DNA of 64,000 bases from Lantana camara (GCA_037501455.1 CM074860.1:40930501-40994500), one strand, 5' to 3'; counted from the first letter of the stretch, positions 1-11,416 are shown. A program made the numbers and translations. The notes: generated by a model from the letters alone, not told the origin.

Positions 1-2630
1 CTTGGTTTATATGATGAGTTTTGAGCTTGAAACTGCTACACAAATCTGCTCGCCCGTATGAACTGCTGTCAGGATTTTTGGTTTGGTTTGATGATCTCTT
101 GTGCTTATTTTCGTGTGAAATTGCATGGACATGAAGTATATGAGTTGTTATACATGTTAGCAAGGTTTCCTTAAGCTTTTATGCCCTGTTTTGCCCTGTT
201 TTCATGCGTCATTGCTGCTGCATATTGCCCTGTTTTTCCTCCTCAAAACCAAACTGATGCTATTGCATTTTTGTGATTAGTTGGTGGTTCTAATGTGCTC
301 CAATTCGTGTCAATTTGCATATACGTGGAGTATATTAGTTGTTTAACATGTTAGCATTTAGTTCCCAAGCTTTTAACTCCTAACTCAGCCCCTAAGTTGA
401 TGATCATGGCATGAATGCGTGGTATGCTCTTCTTTGTCCGATTTTCGTTGTTTGATTTGAATGATCTTTGTTACTTCATTCTTTGGCCTTGTAATGTGAT
501 TCTTTTGTGTGTATTTCATGCATGTTATGTGTGTATTTGAGGCCTGATTAGTTCCCTCTCTTTCAGCCCTTGAGTTGCTCTTTGTTTGCCCCTTTTAACT
601 GCAGCTGTCACCCCTTTTTCGCCCCTTTTCGCCTCTGTAGCGAGACACCCCCGTGTCTCGGTTTGTTCTTCGGGAGTAACACGGGCGTGCCACACCCTTT
701 TTGTAGCTTTGTTTCCCGCCTGTACTGAGACACAGGGGTGTCTCAGTTTAGGCTTCTGGGATGACACGGGCATGTCATTCCCCTCGGTTTGATTTTTAAG
801 TATGACTCTTTCCCGTTCCCTTGCTTTTCGTTACTTTTTCTTGTCTCGTTTCTGACCTATATGCATTATTAGCTTAATGTATTACGTGTTAACTTGTGTA
901 ATATGAATCTATGGCTTGATTGGTTTGCTCGTTTTTGAATTATGACTGCATATGTGCGATATGCTCCTCTAACGTGTATTTATGACTTCATGCCTCGTTT
1001 ATATGCCTTGTATGGTCATTCCTTGCTCCTTCTATGCTATGAATGCTTTGATAACATGTTGTATAGTATGGTATGATCGTTATATGAAATCTGTGAATCC
1101 GTTTGTTATGATTTTTGAGACTTATGCATTAATATGAACTCGTATGCACTTTTGGTTAATTTGTTAAGCTTCATAAGCATCACTCGCATTCATATGCATT
1201 TGCCGAGCGTCAATATGCTTCATTTTGAGTTTAAGTTTGCCTCTTCCTCTTTGCTTTGTTCTTAGGTTCGTTCTGATGTGAGGAAGTGGTTCGTTTGACT
1301 CCTTTTAGTCCGTTTTGTTCGGATTGTTCGTCCAGGTGAGGTTTTCTTTCCTTTTAGTTATGATGCCCTAAAACCCTATTTGTATTTCGAACCCACATGC
1401 GACATATATATGTATATATATAGATATGTGTTTTGATAAGTATTTTGTGGGTTTTGTCCCGTTTGTCAAGAGGCTTTGAAAACGCTTTTATAAGTATATA
1501 AGCTCTATTTTCGTTTGTTTTGATAAGCTTTGATAAGAGGGTGTGTGTGTAAGTGTGGTATGATCTGTGGATAAGTTTCGTATTTAAGCACGATATGTAT
1601 AAGATATGTCTATCTGTCTGTCTGTGTGTGTGAGTTTTGTGATCAGTTTGGGCCCCGGAGTTGTGGGTAAGGGAGACCCGGGACGACAATCGGGGTCGCC
1701 GGTTACGACCCCCGTGCACTTCTCCACCAACGGGAGACTTAGTTCTCCTATGTCGACGGAGCGCATTTTTGGCTGGCCGTCGAAGGAACCGGGCTGGATC
1801 CTCCGGTTCACAAGTTTCGTTCTGTGGTGGGTTGAGAGGGGTACCTCTCTTCCCCAAACGGTGTGGAGGTGGGATTGATTTATGATTGGTTTTGTATTTC
1901 GCTTCGCCTTTGTTTCTGAAGTAAGTGGGTTGGATTTAAGCTTTCGGTTCGTTATGTTTCGTTTATGGTTGTGAAATGGGGGCAGATTTCTAAACTCTAA
2001 AACTTGACTCGATTTGGCCTTCGGCCCCAAACTTCTTTCTTTATATATATTACCACGGGTTAAATGTTTTAGAATGCAAAAACCGTGCCCGGTTCATGAA
2101 CCCTTTTAGCTTTGTATATGCTTTGCCATTATGTATATGTATGGGTGCGTGTGTTAGCCCCCTCACCAGTCTCTAGGACTGACCCTCGTTATTTCTATCT
2201 TTTTCCCCCTTTGATTTGAGTTGCAGGTACCCGTTTTGTGAGATTTGGAGCTAGGCGGTTGTCTTTGAGTCTTGGTTTTGGCGAGCTTGAGTCTCATGCA
2301 TTGTATTTTCGTTTTCTTTATGCATTTTGGCTAATTCTGAAATATGTATAAGTTATGAATTTAAATTCGAAATTGTAAAGGTTTTGTAACTCGAATTGTT
2401 ATTTTTGATATGTCTTGAGTATGTTTATCTGTTTGGGAGATTCTGGTGCTTCCGCATTCGTTATTCGTTTTATTGCGCGCTTTGAGTAGGGTCTAGACCG
2501 CCTAGCTTAGGTTGGATTTTTGTTTGTCACCCGTTCGCCGTGGCTTGATACGTGGACGGAGTTCCCATTTCGTTTCACGTGTTGGGTTATGGTGCGGGGG
2601 ATGTGGCGCCCTTCACTCCGGGGTGCTACA
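1..2630 (+). mobile_element. 5' LTR of element A (truncated by window edge)
   Basis: Positions 1-2630 align collinearly with 6027-8652, so this is the 3' two-thirds of a long LTR. It ends GGGTGCTACA and is followed after 9 bp by a primer-binding site, which fixes it as the 5' LTR of a + strand element. The two LTR copies differ at roughly 2-3 % of positions over the first 430 bp by eye, which indicates a fairly recent insertion. It contains the palindrome cluster near 640-770, a predicted mini-exon at 1266-1335 and a predicted splice acceptor at 2226. No protein-coding potential is visible. Short reading frames here are chance frames that recur in the 3' copy. Confidence 0.93.
1266..2226 (+). 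other. Predicted mini-exon and second intron in 5' LTR of A
   Basis: TTGTTCTTAG at 1256-1265 resembles a 3' splice site. A 70-bp exon (1266-1335) follows and ends TCCAG before GTGAGG. The following 891 bp end in a pyrimidine-rich stretch and GAGTTGCAG (2226), with CTGAC at 2179-2183 placed like a branch site. The same layout recurs in LTRs of J, I, F, D and L. That splicing occurs is inference. Confidence 0.55.
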
Positions 2631-2639
2631 TCCTTTAGG

Positions 2640-2672
2640 TGGTATCAGAGCTCTGGGTTGCAAAACCGGAGC
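2640..2672 (+). promoter_or_regulatory. Primer-binding site of A with adjacent stem-loop
   Basis: TGGTATCAGAGC (2640-2651) is complementary to the 3' end of plant initiator tRNA-Met, the usual primer for minus-strand DNA synthesis. The site runs into a fold: GAGCTC at 2647-2652 can pair with GAGCTC about 15 bases downstream, with GGTT/AACC inside. The same fold occurs in F and a shorter version in B. Confidence 0.88.
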
Positions 2673-4779
2673 TCTCGTGTCATGTCGGGTTTGTCTAGGT
2701 CGTTCGGCTTAGGATTTCGTATTTGTTGGCATTCACTACATCACTTATGTGACTTACTTGATATTATTTGATATTATTTGTATTAATAGTTCACATGAAC
2801 ATGCACTAGAAACCCCGCATGCATCGATACCTTCTTGGAATTATATTTTATTTCAGGATACTCCTTCGACATCAACGAGTATTACCGGGAAAAGGACAAG
2901 GGAGACAGGTATATTCGGGCTATAAGGAGTTTAGAGACTTTTATCTTTTGAAGCAGTTTGAAATAGGGATATCAAGGTTAAGTTCTAGGTGATCAAGAGA
3001 TTGTAATAAAGATTTGAGGAGTTCGAGAATAATTCCTGTGAAGAAGTTCTATTCGAGAACTTTGTACAACTACCTCCTTTCCGAGTTCGATGATGGAAAT
3101 ATTTTAACTACAAGATTGGGAGAAGGTGGATGATTTCATATAAGGGCTTGAAAGATAGGGTACCTTCGAGTACTATCCTAGAGTTCGGAGTTATTTGCAA
3201 GCAAGTAGGCATGGAATTCGATCGAATCTTCAAATTCTGAGGGTATGTGCATGATTCGAGGATGCAAGATAAATTGAGCAATGAAGGAATGGGTAATCAA
3301 TGAAGGGAGTCCCGCCATCACTTATGAGAAGAAAAGCTCGGTTTGGGGTTTGAAGATCAAGAAAGGGAATCCAAACTTCCAGAAATTCTCGAGAGATTTC
3401 AAGATGCCAACAACGTCAGAAAAAGGAGATCTCAATACTGAAGTGGAAGGATCACATTAAGAGAAACTAGGAATTGTTTCAAGTGCCACTAATTGGAAGA
3501 ATATTTCGAGATGAAATATTTTAAGGCAAGACGAGAAATTCACAAGATAAGAGAAATCCTTAGAAATTCGAGATTTCAATGACTCGGAGTGTAAGAAGAT
3601 TCAATTACTAAAGAAGGATTTAATATTTTCTTACCGGAAGCAAGTCAGTGTTCATAGTGTAGAGACTCGAATCACATGGAAAAAGGGAAGTTCAAGAATT
3701 TCATGAGGCCGCCAATATCAAACAAGGAAAGATTCCAATACCAAAGGTGAGAGTATCCGAAGGACAAGAATTTGAGATGTTTAAAGAATACCATGACTTC
3801 AAGATCCCGGTTTAAGTTCAAGTTGGCACTTTGGAAATCACGGAGCTAGCACCGAGCTCAATTCTACTTCGATGGTGAACGGTACATGAAGCATTCATGG
3901 CATTACATTTCACGCATATTTTATTATTCGGGGAAACCCACATGTTTATTGCTTTATTCCTTGTTCTTCGGTGGTTCTTGATAGCATTTATTGCGTAATT
4001 GTTTTCACCCTTGGTTCTTGCCTATTGAGTGATTCTTTCTCTTCTTGGTTCTTGTTTGAAGTGTGCTTCCTTTATTTCCTAGTTTTGCTTGTTACGTATT
4101 TCTTTTCCTTCTTGTCTCTTGTTCGTTGTGTGCTTTATTTATTTTCTTTTTTTGTTAGTACTTTCTTGTGGTGAGAGCTTGTGGTGTGGAGTGTTCGTGA
4201 GTGTTTGGTGAGTTGTGAGGGTCGAGTTGCTTTTGGTCGGCTTGTCTGAAGGCGTCTTGTTCTCGTTGAAGATAGCGGATACTTTTAGGAGGTCCGTCAG
4301 GGACTCAACGATATCTTCGGGTATTAGAGAGAAGGCTAACCCGTTGGTATTTCCCGTAGAAGAACCGAGGATTGTCTCAGAGTAAGAGGCACGGTTTTGA
4401 GTGGGAAGAGGCGGTTGAAGAGAGTTACCCACGGTATTGGCTCTTGCCTAACCGAAGGTACAAAAGGCTACCTTGTTTCCAACCGAGGCACAAAGGAAGG
4501 CCTTTTTTGTGTGTTGCTCGTAGAAGAACGGTAGCCTACGACTTAAGGAATACAAGGTCACGAGCTAATCCCACTTTAGGTTTGAGGTTGTTAGGGATTT
4601 CTGGAGATCGGTTGTTCTGGCATCAGAAAGACGTTATGGACTTTGTGTAGTAATGTCTATGTGCCAAGGTTGATAATTCTCCAACTACTCCCGAAACTTT
4701 ATTTGGGAAGTGGGGGCAAACGACTAGGACTTTGTGTCCGGTTCGCCAATTAAGGAGATAGGGTTTCGAGAAGTAGAGG

Positions 4780-4805
4780 ATCAGAGTGGCGCAGCGGAAG
4801 TGTGG
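4780..4805 (+). other. Copy of the 5' part of initiator tRNA-Met beside the 3' LTR of A
   Basis: Twenty-six bases match the 5' end of plant initiator tRNA-Met (acceptor strand, D arm, start of the anticodon stem) with one difference near the end. They include ATCAGAGTGGCGCAGCGG, which contains a consensus RNA polymerase III A box. The copy stops 10 bp before the 3' LTR, where the polypurine tract should be; GGAAGTGTGGAGTTGGAG may serve as that tract. The tRNA sequence used for comparison is recalled, not searched. Confidence 0.75.
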
Positions 4806-5582
4806 AGTTGGAGTTTGTAACATCCCGATCGTTCGGATTTCCAGGTACGCCGTAACGAGAGGGTTTTATGTGCTTTAAATTATTTAATTACGTATTTGAA
4901 TGTTATTTGAATGCCTTTATGATTATTTGAATTTATATGAAATTAATTGTTTATATTCATGAACTTTGAATTTTAAACGTTTAAGTTTCGTATGCTCGTA
5001 ATTTGCTCGTTATGTGCCGGAATTCAATTCCGATTTTTGTGAAATTTTGGTATGCGTGATATATGTGAGTTATGAATGTGTTTTCACGCTCGTTTTAAGT
5101 TTTCGTGTTCGTTTTTTGAGGTTTTAAACCTTTAGTATTTGACGAGAGACATGAGGGCCTAACTAGTTTTAGCGCGCCTCTTGTTCCGGAGGCCATAACT
5201 TGAGCTAGGGAATTCGGATTCGAATTCCGGAAGATGCGTTGGACTCGTAACGAAGAGATGAAGCCAAGGAACCTGATTTGGTATTTTTCTAAGCCCATTT
5301 GGTCCCTCGTTTTTACCCGGAACAAACAGCTTGCGACAAAGCCATGATCTTTGACTAGTCTTACACTTGTGGGGCCAATTTAACCATGCTCAAGCCTTTA
5401 ACCTTGGTTTATATGATATTAACTCAGCCATATCCCTTCCCTACCCTTTCATTTCGTCCAACACACCCACAAGAGGAGGAAGAGCAGCTGATCCATTGAG
5501 AAAAGAGAAGAGAAGAAGAAGCCCTTTCCATGTCTTGAGATTTTGAAGACAAATCTTCTCCATACTTCTTCATATCTTAAAG

Positions 5583-8248
5583 GTAAGTATATTTATGTAT
5601 TCTCATCTCTTCTATGCTCCATTTGATCCTTGAAATTCATGAAATGCATCAGATTTAATAAGGGTTTGAAAGCTTGCATGAATAGTTAGGGTTAGCTCAT
5701 ATTTTTGAATCCATGGCTTAGCTTAAGTTTGTGGCTGATTTGGTGCTTCCTTGTTGATTATATGAGCTTCTTTGCTTCCATTCTTGATCTATACTTCATG
5801 CTAGATGTGTTAAGGTTGATTGTACATTGATAACATGATTCAAAGCTTGATTTTTTGGCCCTGAAAATGGAATTTCCGAACTGCTGCAATCTGCTCATTT
5901 TCACCCAGCTGCTGTCACGTTTTTTAGACCAAATATTGGAATTTTTGCCTCCAATTTCGTGTGTTAATGCTTGTTTATGTGTTACACATGTTCCTTTATT
6001 AATATGCTCGGTTTTGCCTTGAAAACCTTGGTTTATATGATGAGTTTTGAGCTTGAAACTGCTGCACAAATCTGCTCGCCCGTATGAACTGCTGTCAGGA
6101 TTTTTGGTTTGGTTTGATGATCTCTTGTGCTTATTTTCGTGTGAAATTGCATGGACATGAAGTATATGAGTTGTTATACATGTTAGCTAGGTTTCCTTAA
6201 GCTTTTATGCCCTGTTTTGCCCTGTTTTCATGCGTCATTGCTGCTGCATATTGCCCTGTTTTTCCTCCTCAAAACCAAACTGCTGCTGTTGCATTTTTGT
6301 GATTAGTTGGTGGTTCTAATGTGCTCCAATTCGTGTCAATTTACATATACATGGAGTATATTAGTTTCTTAACATGTTAGCATTTAGTTCCTAAGCTTTT
6401 AACTCCTAACTCAGCCCCTAAGTTGATGATCATGGCATGAATGCATGGTATGCTCTTCTTTGTCCGATTTTCGTTGTTTGATTTGAATGATCTTTGTTAC
6501 TTCATTCTTTGGCCTTGTAATGTGATTCTTTTGTGTGTATTTCATGCGTGTTATGTGTGTATTTGAGGCCTGATTAGTTCCCTCTCTTTCAGCCCTTGAG
6601 TTGCTCTTTGTTTGCCCCTTTTAACCGCAGTTGTCACCCCTTTTTGGCCCCTTTTCGCCTCTGTACCGAGACACCCCCGTGTCTCGGTTTGTTCTTCGGG
6701 ATTGACACGGGCGTGTCACACCCTTTTTGTAGCTTTGTTTCCCTCCTGTACTGAGACACGGGGGTGTCTCAGTTTAGGCTTCTGGGATGACACGGGCGTG
6801 CCATTCCCCTCGGTTTGATTTTTAAGTATGACTCTTTCCTGTTCCCTTGCTTTTCGTTACTTTTTCTTGTCTCGTTTGTGATGTATATGCATTATTAGCT
6901 TAATGTATTACATGTTAACTTGTGTAATATGAATCTATGGCTTGATTGGTTTGCTCGTTTTTGAATTATGACTGCATATGTGCGATATGCTCCTCTAACG
7001 TGTATTTATGACTTCATGCCTCGTATATATGCCTTGTATGGTCATTCCTTGCTTCTTCTATGCTATGAATGCTTTGATAACATGTTGTATAGTATGGTAT
7101 GATCGTTATATGAAATCTATGAATCCGTTTGATATGATTTTTGAGACTTATGCATTAATATGAACTCGTATGAACTTTTGGTCAATTTGTTAAGCTTTAT
7201 AAGCATCACTCGCATTCATATGCATTTTCCGAGCGTCAATATGGTTCATTTTGAGTCTAAGTTTGCCTCTTCCTCTTTGCTTTGTTCTTAAGTTCGTTCT
7301 GATGTGAGGAAGTGGTTCGTTTGACTCCTTTTAGTCCGTTTTGTTCGGATTGGTCGTCCAGGTGAGGTTTTCTTTCCTTTTAGTTATGATGACCTAAAAC
7401 CCTATTTGTATTTCTAACCCGCATGCGATACATATATGTATATATATAGATATATGTTTTCATAAGTATTTTGTGGGTTTTGTCCCGTTTGTCAAGAGGC
7501 TTTGAAAACGCTTTTATAAGTATATAAGCTCTATTTTCGTTTGTTTTGATAAGCTTTGATAAGAGGGTGTGTTTGTAAGTGTGGTATGATCTGTGGATAA
7601 GTTTTGTATTTAAGTACGATATGTATAAGATATGTCTGTCTGTCTGTGTGTGTGAGTTTTGTGATCAGTTTGGGCCCCGGTGTTGTGGGTAAGGGAGACC
7701 CGGGACGACCATCGGGGTCGCCGGTCACGACCCCTGTTCACTTCTCCACCAATGGGAGACTTAGTTCTCCTATGTCGACGGAGCGTATTTTTGGCTGGCC
7801 GTCGAAGGAACCAGGCGGGATCCTCCGGTTCACAAGTTTCGTTCTGTGGTAGGTTGAGAGGGGCACCTCTCTTCCCCAAACGGTGTGGAGGTGGGATTGA
7901 TTTATGATTGGTTTTGTATTTCGCTTCGCCTTTGTTTCTGAAGTAAGTGGGTTGGATTTAAGCTTTCGGTTCGTTATGTTTCGTTTATGGTTGTGAAACG
8001 GGGGCGGATTTCTAAACTCTAAAACTTGACTGGATTTGGCCTTCGGCCCCAAACTTCTTTCTTTATATATATTACCATGGGTTAAATATTTTATAATGCA
8101 AAAACCGTGCCCAGTTCATGAACCCTTTCAGCTTTGTATATGCTTTGCCATTATGTATATGTATGGGTGCGTGTGTTAGCCCCCTCACTAGTCTCTAGGA
8201 CTGACCCTCGTTATTTCTATCTTTTTCCCCCTTTGATTTGAGTTGCAG
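5583..8248 (+). other. Predicted two-intron leader in 3' LTR of A
   Basis: Intron 1 is predicted from GTAAGT at 5583 to 7292 (1710 bp), the mini-exon is 7293-7361 (69 bp, ending CCAG|GTGAGG), and intron 2 runs 7362-8248 (887 bp). Intron 2 ends with a pyrimidine tract and GAGTTGCAG; CTGAC at 8201-8205 is 43 bases upstream of the AG. The exon after the acceptor contains GCTAGGCGG. Evidence is motif conservation across families, not transcript data. Confidence 0.6.
6665..6801 (+). repeat. Palindrome cluster in LTR A
   Basis: Three perfect palindromes occur in 110 bp: ACCGAGACAC-CCCC-GTGTCTCGGT (6665-6688), TGACACGGGCGTGTCA (6703-6718) and ACTGAGACAC-GGGG-GTGTCTCAGT (6750-6773), plus a degenerate fourth near 6788. 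The corresponding cluster in the 5' LTR (640-770) carries several arm mutations. The cluster lies inside predicted intron 1. Confidence 0.9.
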
Positions 8249-8652
8249 GTACCCGTTTTGTGAGATTTGGAGCTAGGCGGTTGTCTTTGAGTCATGGTTT
8301 TGGCGAGCTTGAGTCTCATGCATTGTATTTTCGTTTTCTTTATGCATTTTGGCTAATTCTGAAATATGTATAAGTTATGAATTTAAATTCGAAATTGTAA
8401 AGGTTTTGTAACTCGAATTGTTATTTTTGATATGTCTCGAGTATGTTTATCCGTTTGGGAGATTCTGGTGCTTCCGCATTCGTTATTCGTTTTATTGCGC
8501 GCTCTGAGTAGGGTCTAGACCGCCTAGCTTAGGTTGGATTTTTGTTTGTCACCCGTTCGCCGTGGCTTGATACGTGGACGGAGTTCCCATTTCGCTTAAC
8601 GTGTTGGGTTATGGTGCGGGGGATGTGGCGCCCTTCGCTCCGGGGTGTTACA

Positions 8653-9159
8653 TCCGTTCCCTTCCACAAGGTAAAACTCTAAATGGCCATTCGGAGCATG
8701 CATTAATGGAAACTTTAACACAACTCAACGACCAATAAATATGAAGTTCATGTGATCATATTTCAAGCATTAAATGATTCATATATTAACATAAACCCTT
8801 CATTATTTACACTATTCATCTCTTCAAGCATACAACATGATTCCATGGCACAAAATCAGAAATAAAGGGATAAAAATGATCACAAGAAGAAGGACAACTC
8901 AAATATTAACTCACCTTTGAAGAAGTAGAAGAAGGAATGATCAAATGAGCTCTCAAGGTGAAGAAATGGAGAAAACCCTTGTTTTTTCTCTTCTCTCTTG
9001 CTTCCACCTTGCTTTGGACGAAAATAAGGAAGAAAAGGGGTGTGTCTGACGGATTTAATTCCAAAACGGATCAAAGAAACAGGTCAAATGGGGCTTAAAC
9101 GGGTAGGATAGCTTAAATGGGTCACTTTAGCCAAAATATGGGTTGTCGGAGGTCAAAAC
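8653..9159 (-). mobile_element. LTR fragment O
   Basis: This 507-bp segment separates A from copia element C1. Read on the - strand it resembles the leader part of the long-LTR family: a purine/pyrimidine-biased 5' leader ending in a donor-like CTTCAAAG|GTGAGT near 8911. It is most similar in style to the leader of N (63000-63260). Both ends are cut by neighbouring insertions. Confidence 0.55.
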
Positions 9160-11416
9160 TGTTGGGAAAACGAGACAGAAACGCAACGGAAATTTAAAAT
9201 TTTTCCTAAGAGATAGAATCGAAAACTTGCAATTCCGATTTCTAGATTCGCAGAGATCAAGAAACTCACTTAGGTAGTAGCTTTCTTGACATGTTTTGAG
9301 CCGCCCTCAAACGCGCTTCATGCGGTAATGGTAACCCGTCCCTCGAAAGTTTCTTTCTACCTCAGAATCCATTGTAGGTTTCCTTTGGGGTAATAATCCA
9401 CACCAACCTAGATGGCGATATAACATGTGTAAAGAAGGAAATGAGAAAGGCATGATTAAAACTCCATTCGAAAACCAGTTTTGCGAAAATAGAAATCTGC
9501 ACGCCATAAAACCCTCGTGAAAAAATATATCCTTTAAGATATGGACGAACGGTTTTCGCCGTCTTCTTTGGTTCTATTTTTTCACTCGTATTCTGTTGGG
9601 TTCAGAATTGTTCCACCAGCCCTTGTTGTGGTTTGGGCGTGATCTCTCTATCACATGTCTTGATCCTCAAAAGCTCCTTCAAATCTTTCAAGACTTCACG
9701 ATAGAAGCTCTCTAGAGAATTAGTCCACCAACCGCGACCACGATTCGAATAGGGAGGATGCTAGTTCTATATTCGGTGTTTAGGCTCTTAAGGGGTTAGT
9801 GTATGATTATTGAGAAAGGAAAAATTATGTATCAATCTCCCATGGGGTTCAAACCTCTCATATAAATAGGCTTAGGTTTCGAACCCCATTCCTTGTTGGA
9901 CAAGGATTCCAAACTCTTTTGGAAAGGGATTTCTTGCTTGGAGAGTAAGTCTCTTACTTTGACCAAAAGTCTTCTTTTGATCAACTTGTCAAGCAAGAAT
10001 AATATCTAACTCTTTTAGATATTTTGTTTTACTTTATTTATTAAATAATAAATAACTTGAAGACTAATAATTAATTAATTCATAATTAATTATTTATTAG
10101 ACTTTATTTCTCTAAATTAGGACTTTAATATTAATTCAAAATTAAATTAAAGTCCATTAAATAATTAACACATTAATTATTTAACATATACACATATTCA
10201 CACGTGACTACACGTGTCCATTGGGACATGTATCATTTACGCCATCCACACGTGTGGCCCCCACTTGATCCGATCAACTCGTTTAATCGATTTCAAGCCT
10301 TAACCCACGGGACCAAGTTGTTGTGTGTGACCCTCTAGGTTCTTAATTCAATTAGCAGTGACCCTAATTAATTAATTCTCTAATTAATTAATCGGTCCAC
10401 AGATCAAACGACCATAGTCTAGCAACAGGTGTTTGACCCCTAGCTGAATAAGAATGTCTCGATTCGACAGAACCTTTAAGTCATTGATTCATGCCAGATA
10501 CAAGCCTCCTACATCCCATCTCTCAACCAAGATCTAGGGTAAGGGAATAATTAGAACCCTAATAATCTTGATCTTAATATTAAGTGCATTTCATATCCAT
10601 TTGATCTCAATCCAAAAAACTCTTTTCTTGATGTCTTGATCCACTGCCTTGGCCAAGGACTCCTAGATGTCATATGAATGACTTACACAATAAGAGATCA
10701 ACTTGCTAATGCAAGTGTAGGTCCTTTATCGATTCTCATATACTTTCATGTGCCACTTGTGCAACCCCAGCATAAGCCTTGAATCAGTTGTCTAAGGCGA
10801 CACCCTTTAAAGCTTACACCTAAGACTACAGAGTTAGCTCATAAAGTATCAATGGAACCTCAAGTTTAAGGATCACTTAATCACATCAATAACTCGTGAG
10901 ATATTTCCTAATCTGAAAGTTTCTATTTCCAGATATAGAAACTTCCTTTCCCATTTAGGAATCTTCTCACACGGGACACCTCAGTGTACCTACTTAGAAT
11001 AAGTAAGCATCCCCATGTATCACGCACGTATCAACTATACACTTTGCACCCCGTGAAACAAGGTGGTCCTTCTTAAGGGCGTGATCACACGAGCAAGCCT
11101 CGAAAGAGTCAGGTTGACACTCCTACTTTCTTTAGGACTCATCGGCTTGGAGTGATTTCTAATCATGACTTATGTGATATAGGGCTCGCCTCATGAACCA
11201 CTTTACCCAAATAGTTGAGTCCTATTAGTCATATTGATTAGGGGACTTCTTATACATGCGCGCATAATGGAAACACACAAAAACATGTATTGGCATATAA
11301 AGAAGTGTTTGCCTATGATATTAATCAATCGTATATTATTCAAAGATTGTTTGTGATACTAGGAAAGTCCCAAAACGGATTATGACTAATCAGCTTTCTA
11401 GGGCACTTTTCCAACA
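9160..11416 (-). mobile_element. 3' LTR of Ty1/copia element C1
   Basis: The 2257-bp segment begins TGTTGGG and ends CCAACA, the inverted ends typical of copia LTRs. On the - strand it is preceded by a polypurine tract, CAAGTGGGAGAT, at 11417-11428, so this is the 3' LTR of a - strand element. A TATA-like sequence lies near 9865 (- strand). Part of the LTR recurs in C2 at 27856-28874. The size and the downstream gene order fit an Angela/Tork-like copia element, but the clade assignment is tentative. Confidence 0.85.

Larger units (their letters stand above)
2631..4815 (+). pseudogene. Internal region of element A: non-coding, decayed gag remnant
   Basis: This 2.2-kb stretch between the two A LTRs has no reading frame of protein length. 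It opens with a primer-binding site and a conserved leader shared with F, M and B. From about 2880 to 3850 it is purine-rich and interrupted in all frames. Near 3649-3680 a degraded Cys-Cys-His pattern with a stop codon resembles a gag zinc knuckle. The part from 3900 to 4180 is T-rich. No protease, reverse transcriptase or integrase motif was found. A therefore looks like a large non-autonomous derivative relying on proteins from a relative such as M. Confidence 0.7.
4816..8652 (+). mobile_element. 3' LTR of element A (3.84 kb)
   Basis: The LTR begins TGTAACATCCC and ends GGGTGTTACA, the standard TG...CA ends. A TATA-like stretch lies near 5408-5416, followed by a leader and a strong splice-donor match, AAAG|GTAAGT, at 5582/5583. 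A T-rich intron-like region, palindrome cluster (6665-6801), mini-exon (7293-7361) and acceptor (8248) follow. The block GTGCGGGGGATGTGGCG at 8614-8630 is shared with other LTR families here. At 3.8 kb it is among the long plant LTRs typical of Tekay-like chromoviruses and LARDs. Element A appears to have inserted into LTR fragment O; the left target duplication lies outside the window. Confidence 0.93.

Noticed and set aside
586..792. Short frames over the palindromes of LTR A, repeated at 6612-6818
   Set aside because: They duplicate because the LTR is duplicated. They cross the palindromes and have no start context or domain.
4780..4805. A functional tRNA gene
   Set aside because: Only the 5' third of initiator tRNA-Met is present. 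There is no anticodon arm, T arm or B box next to it.
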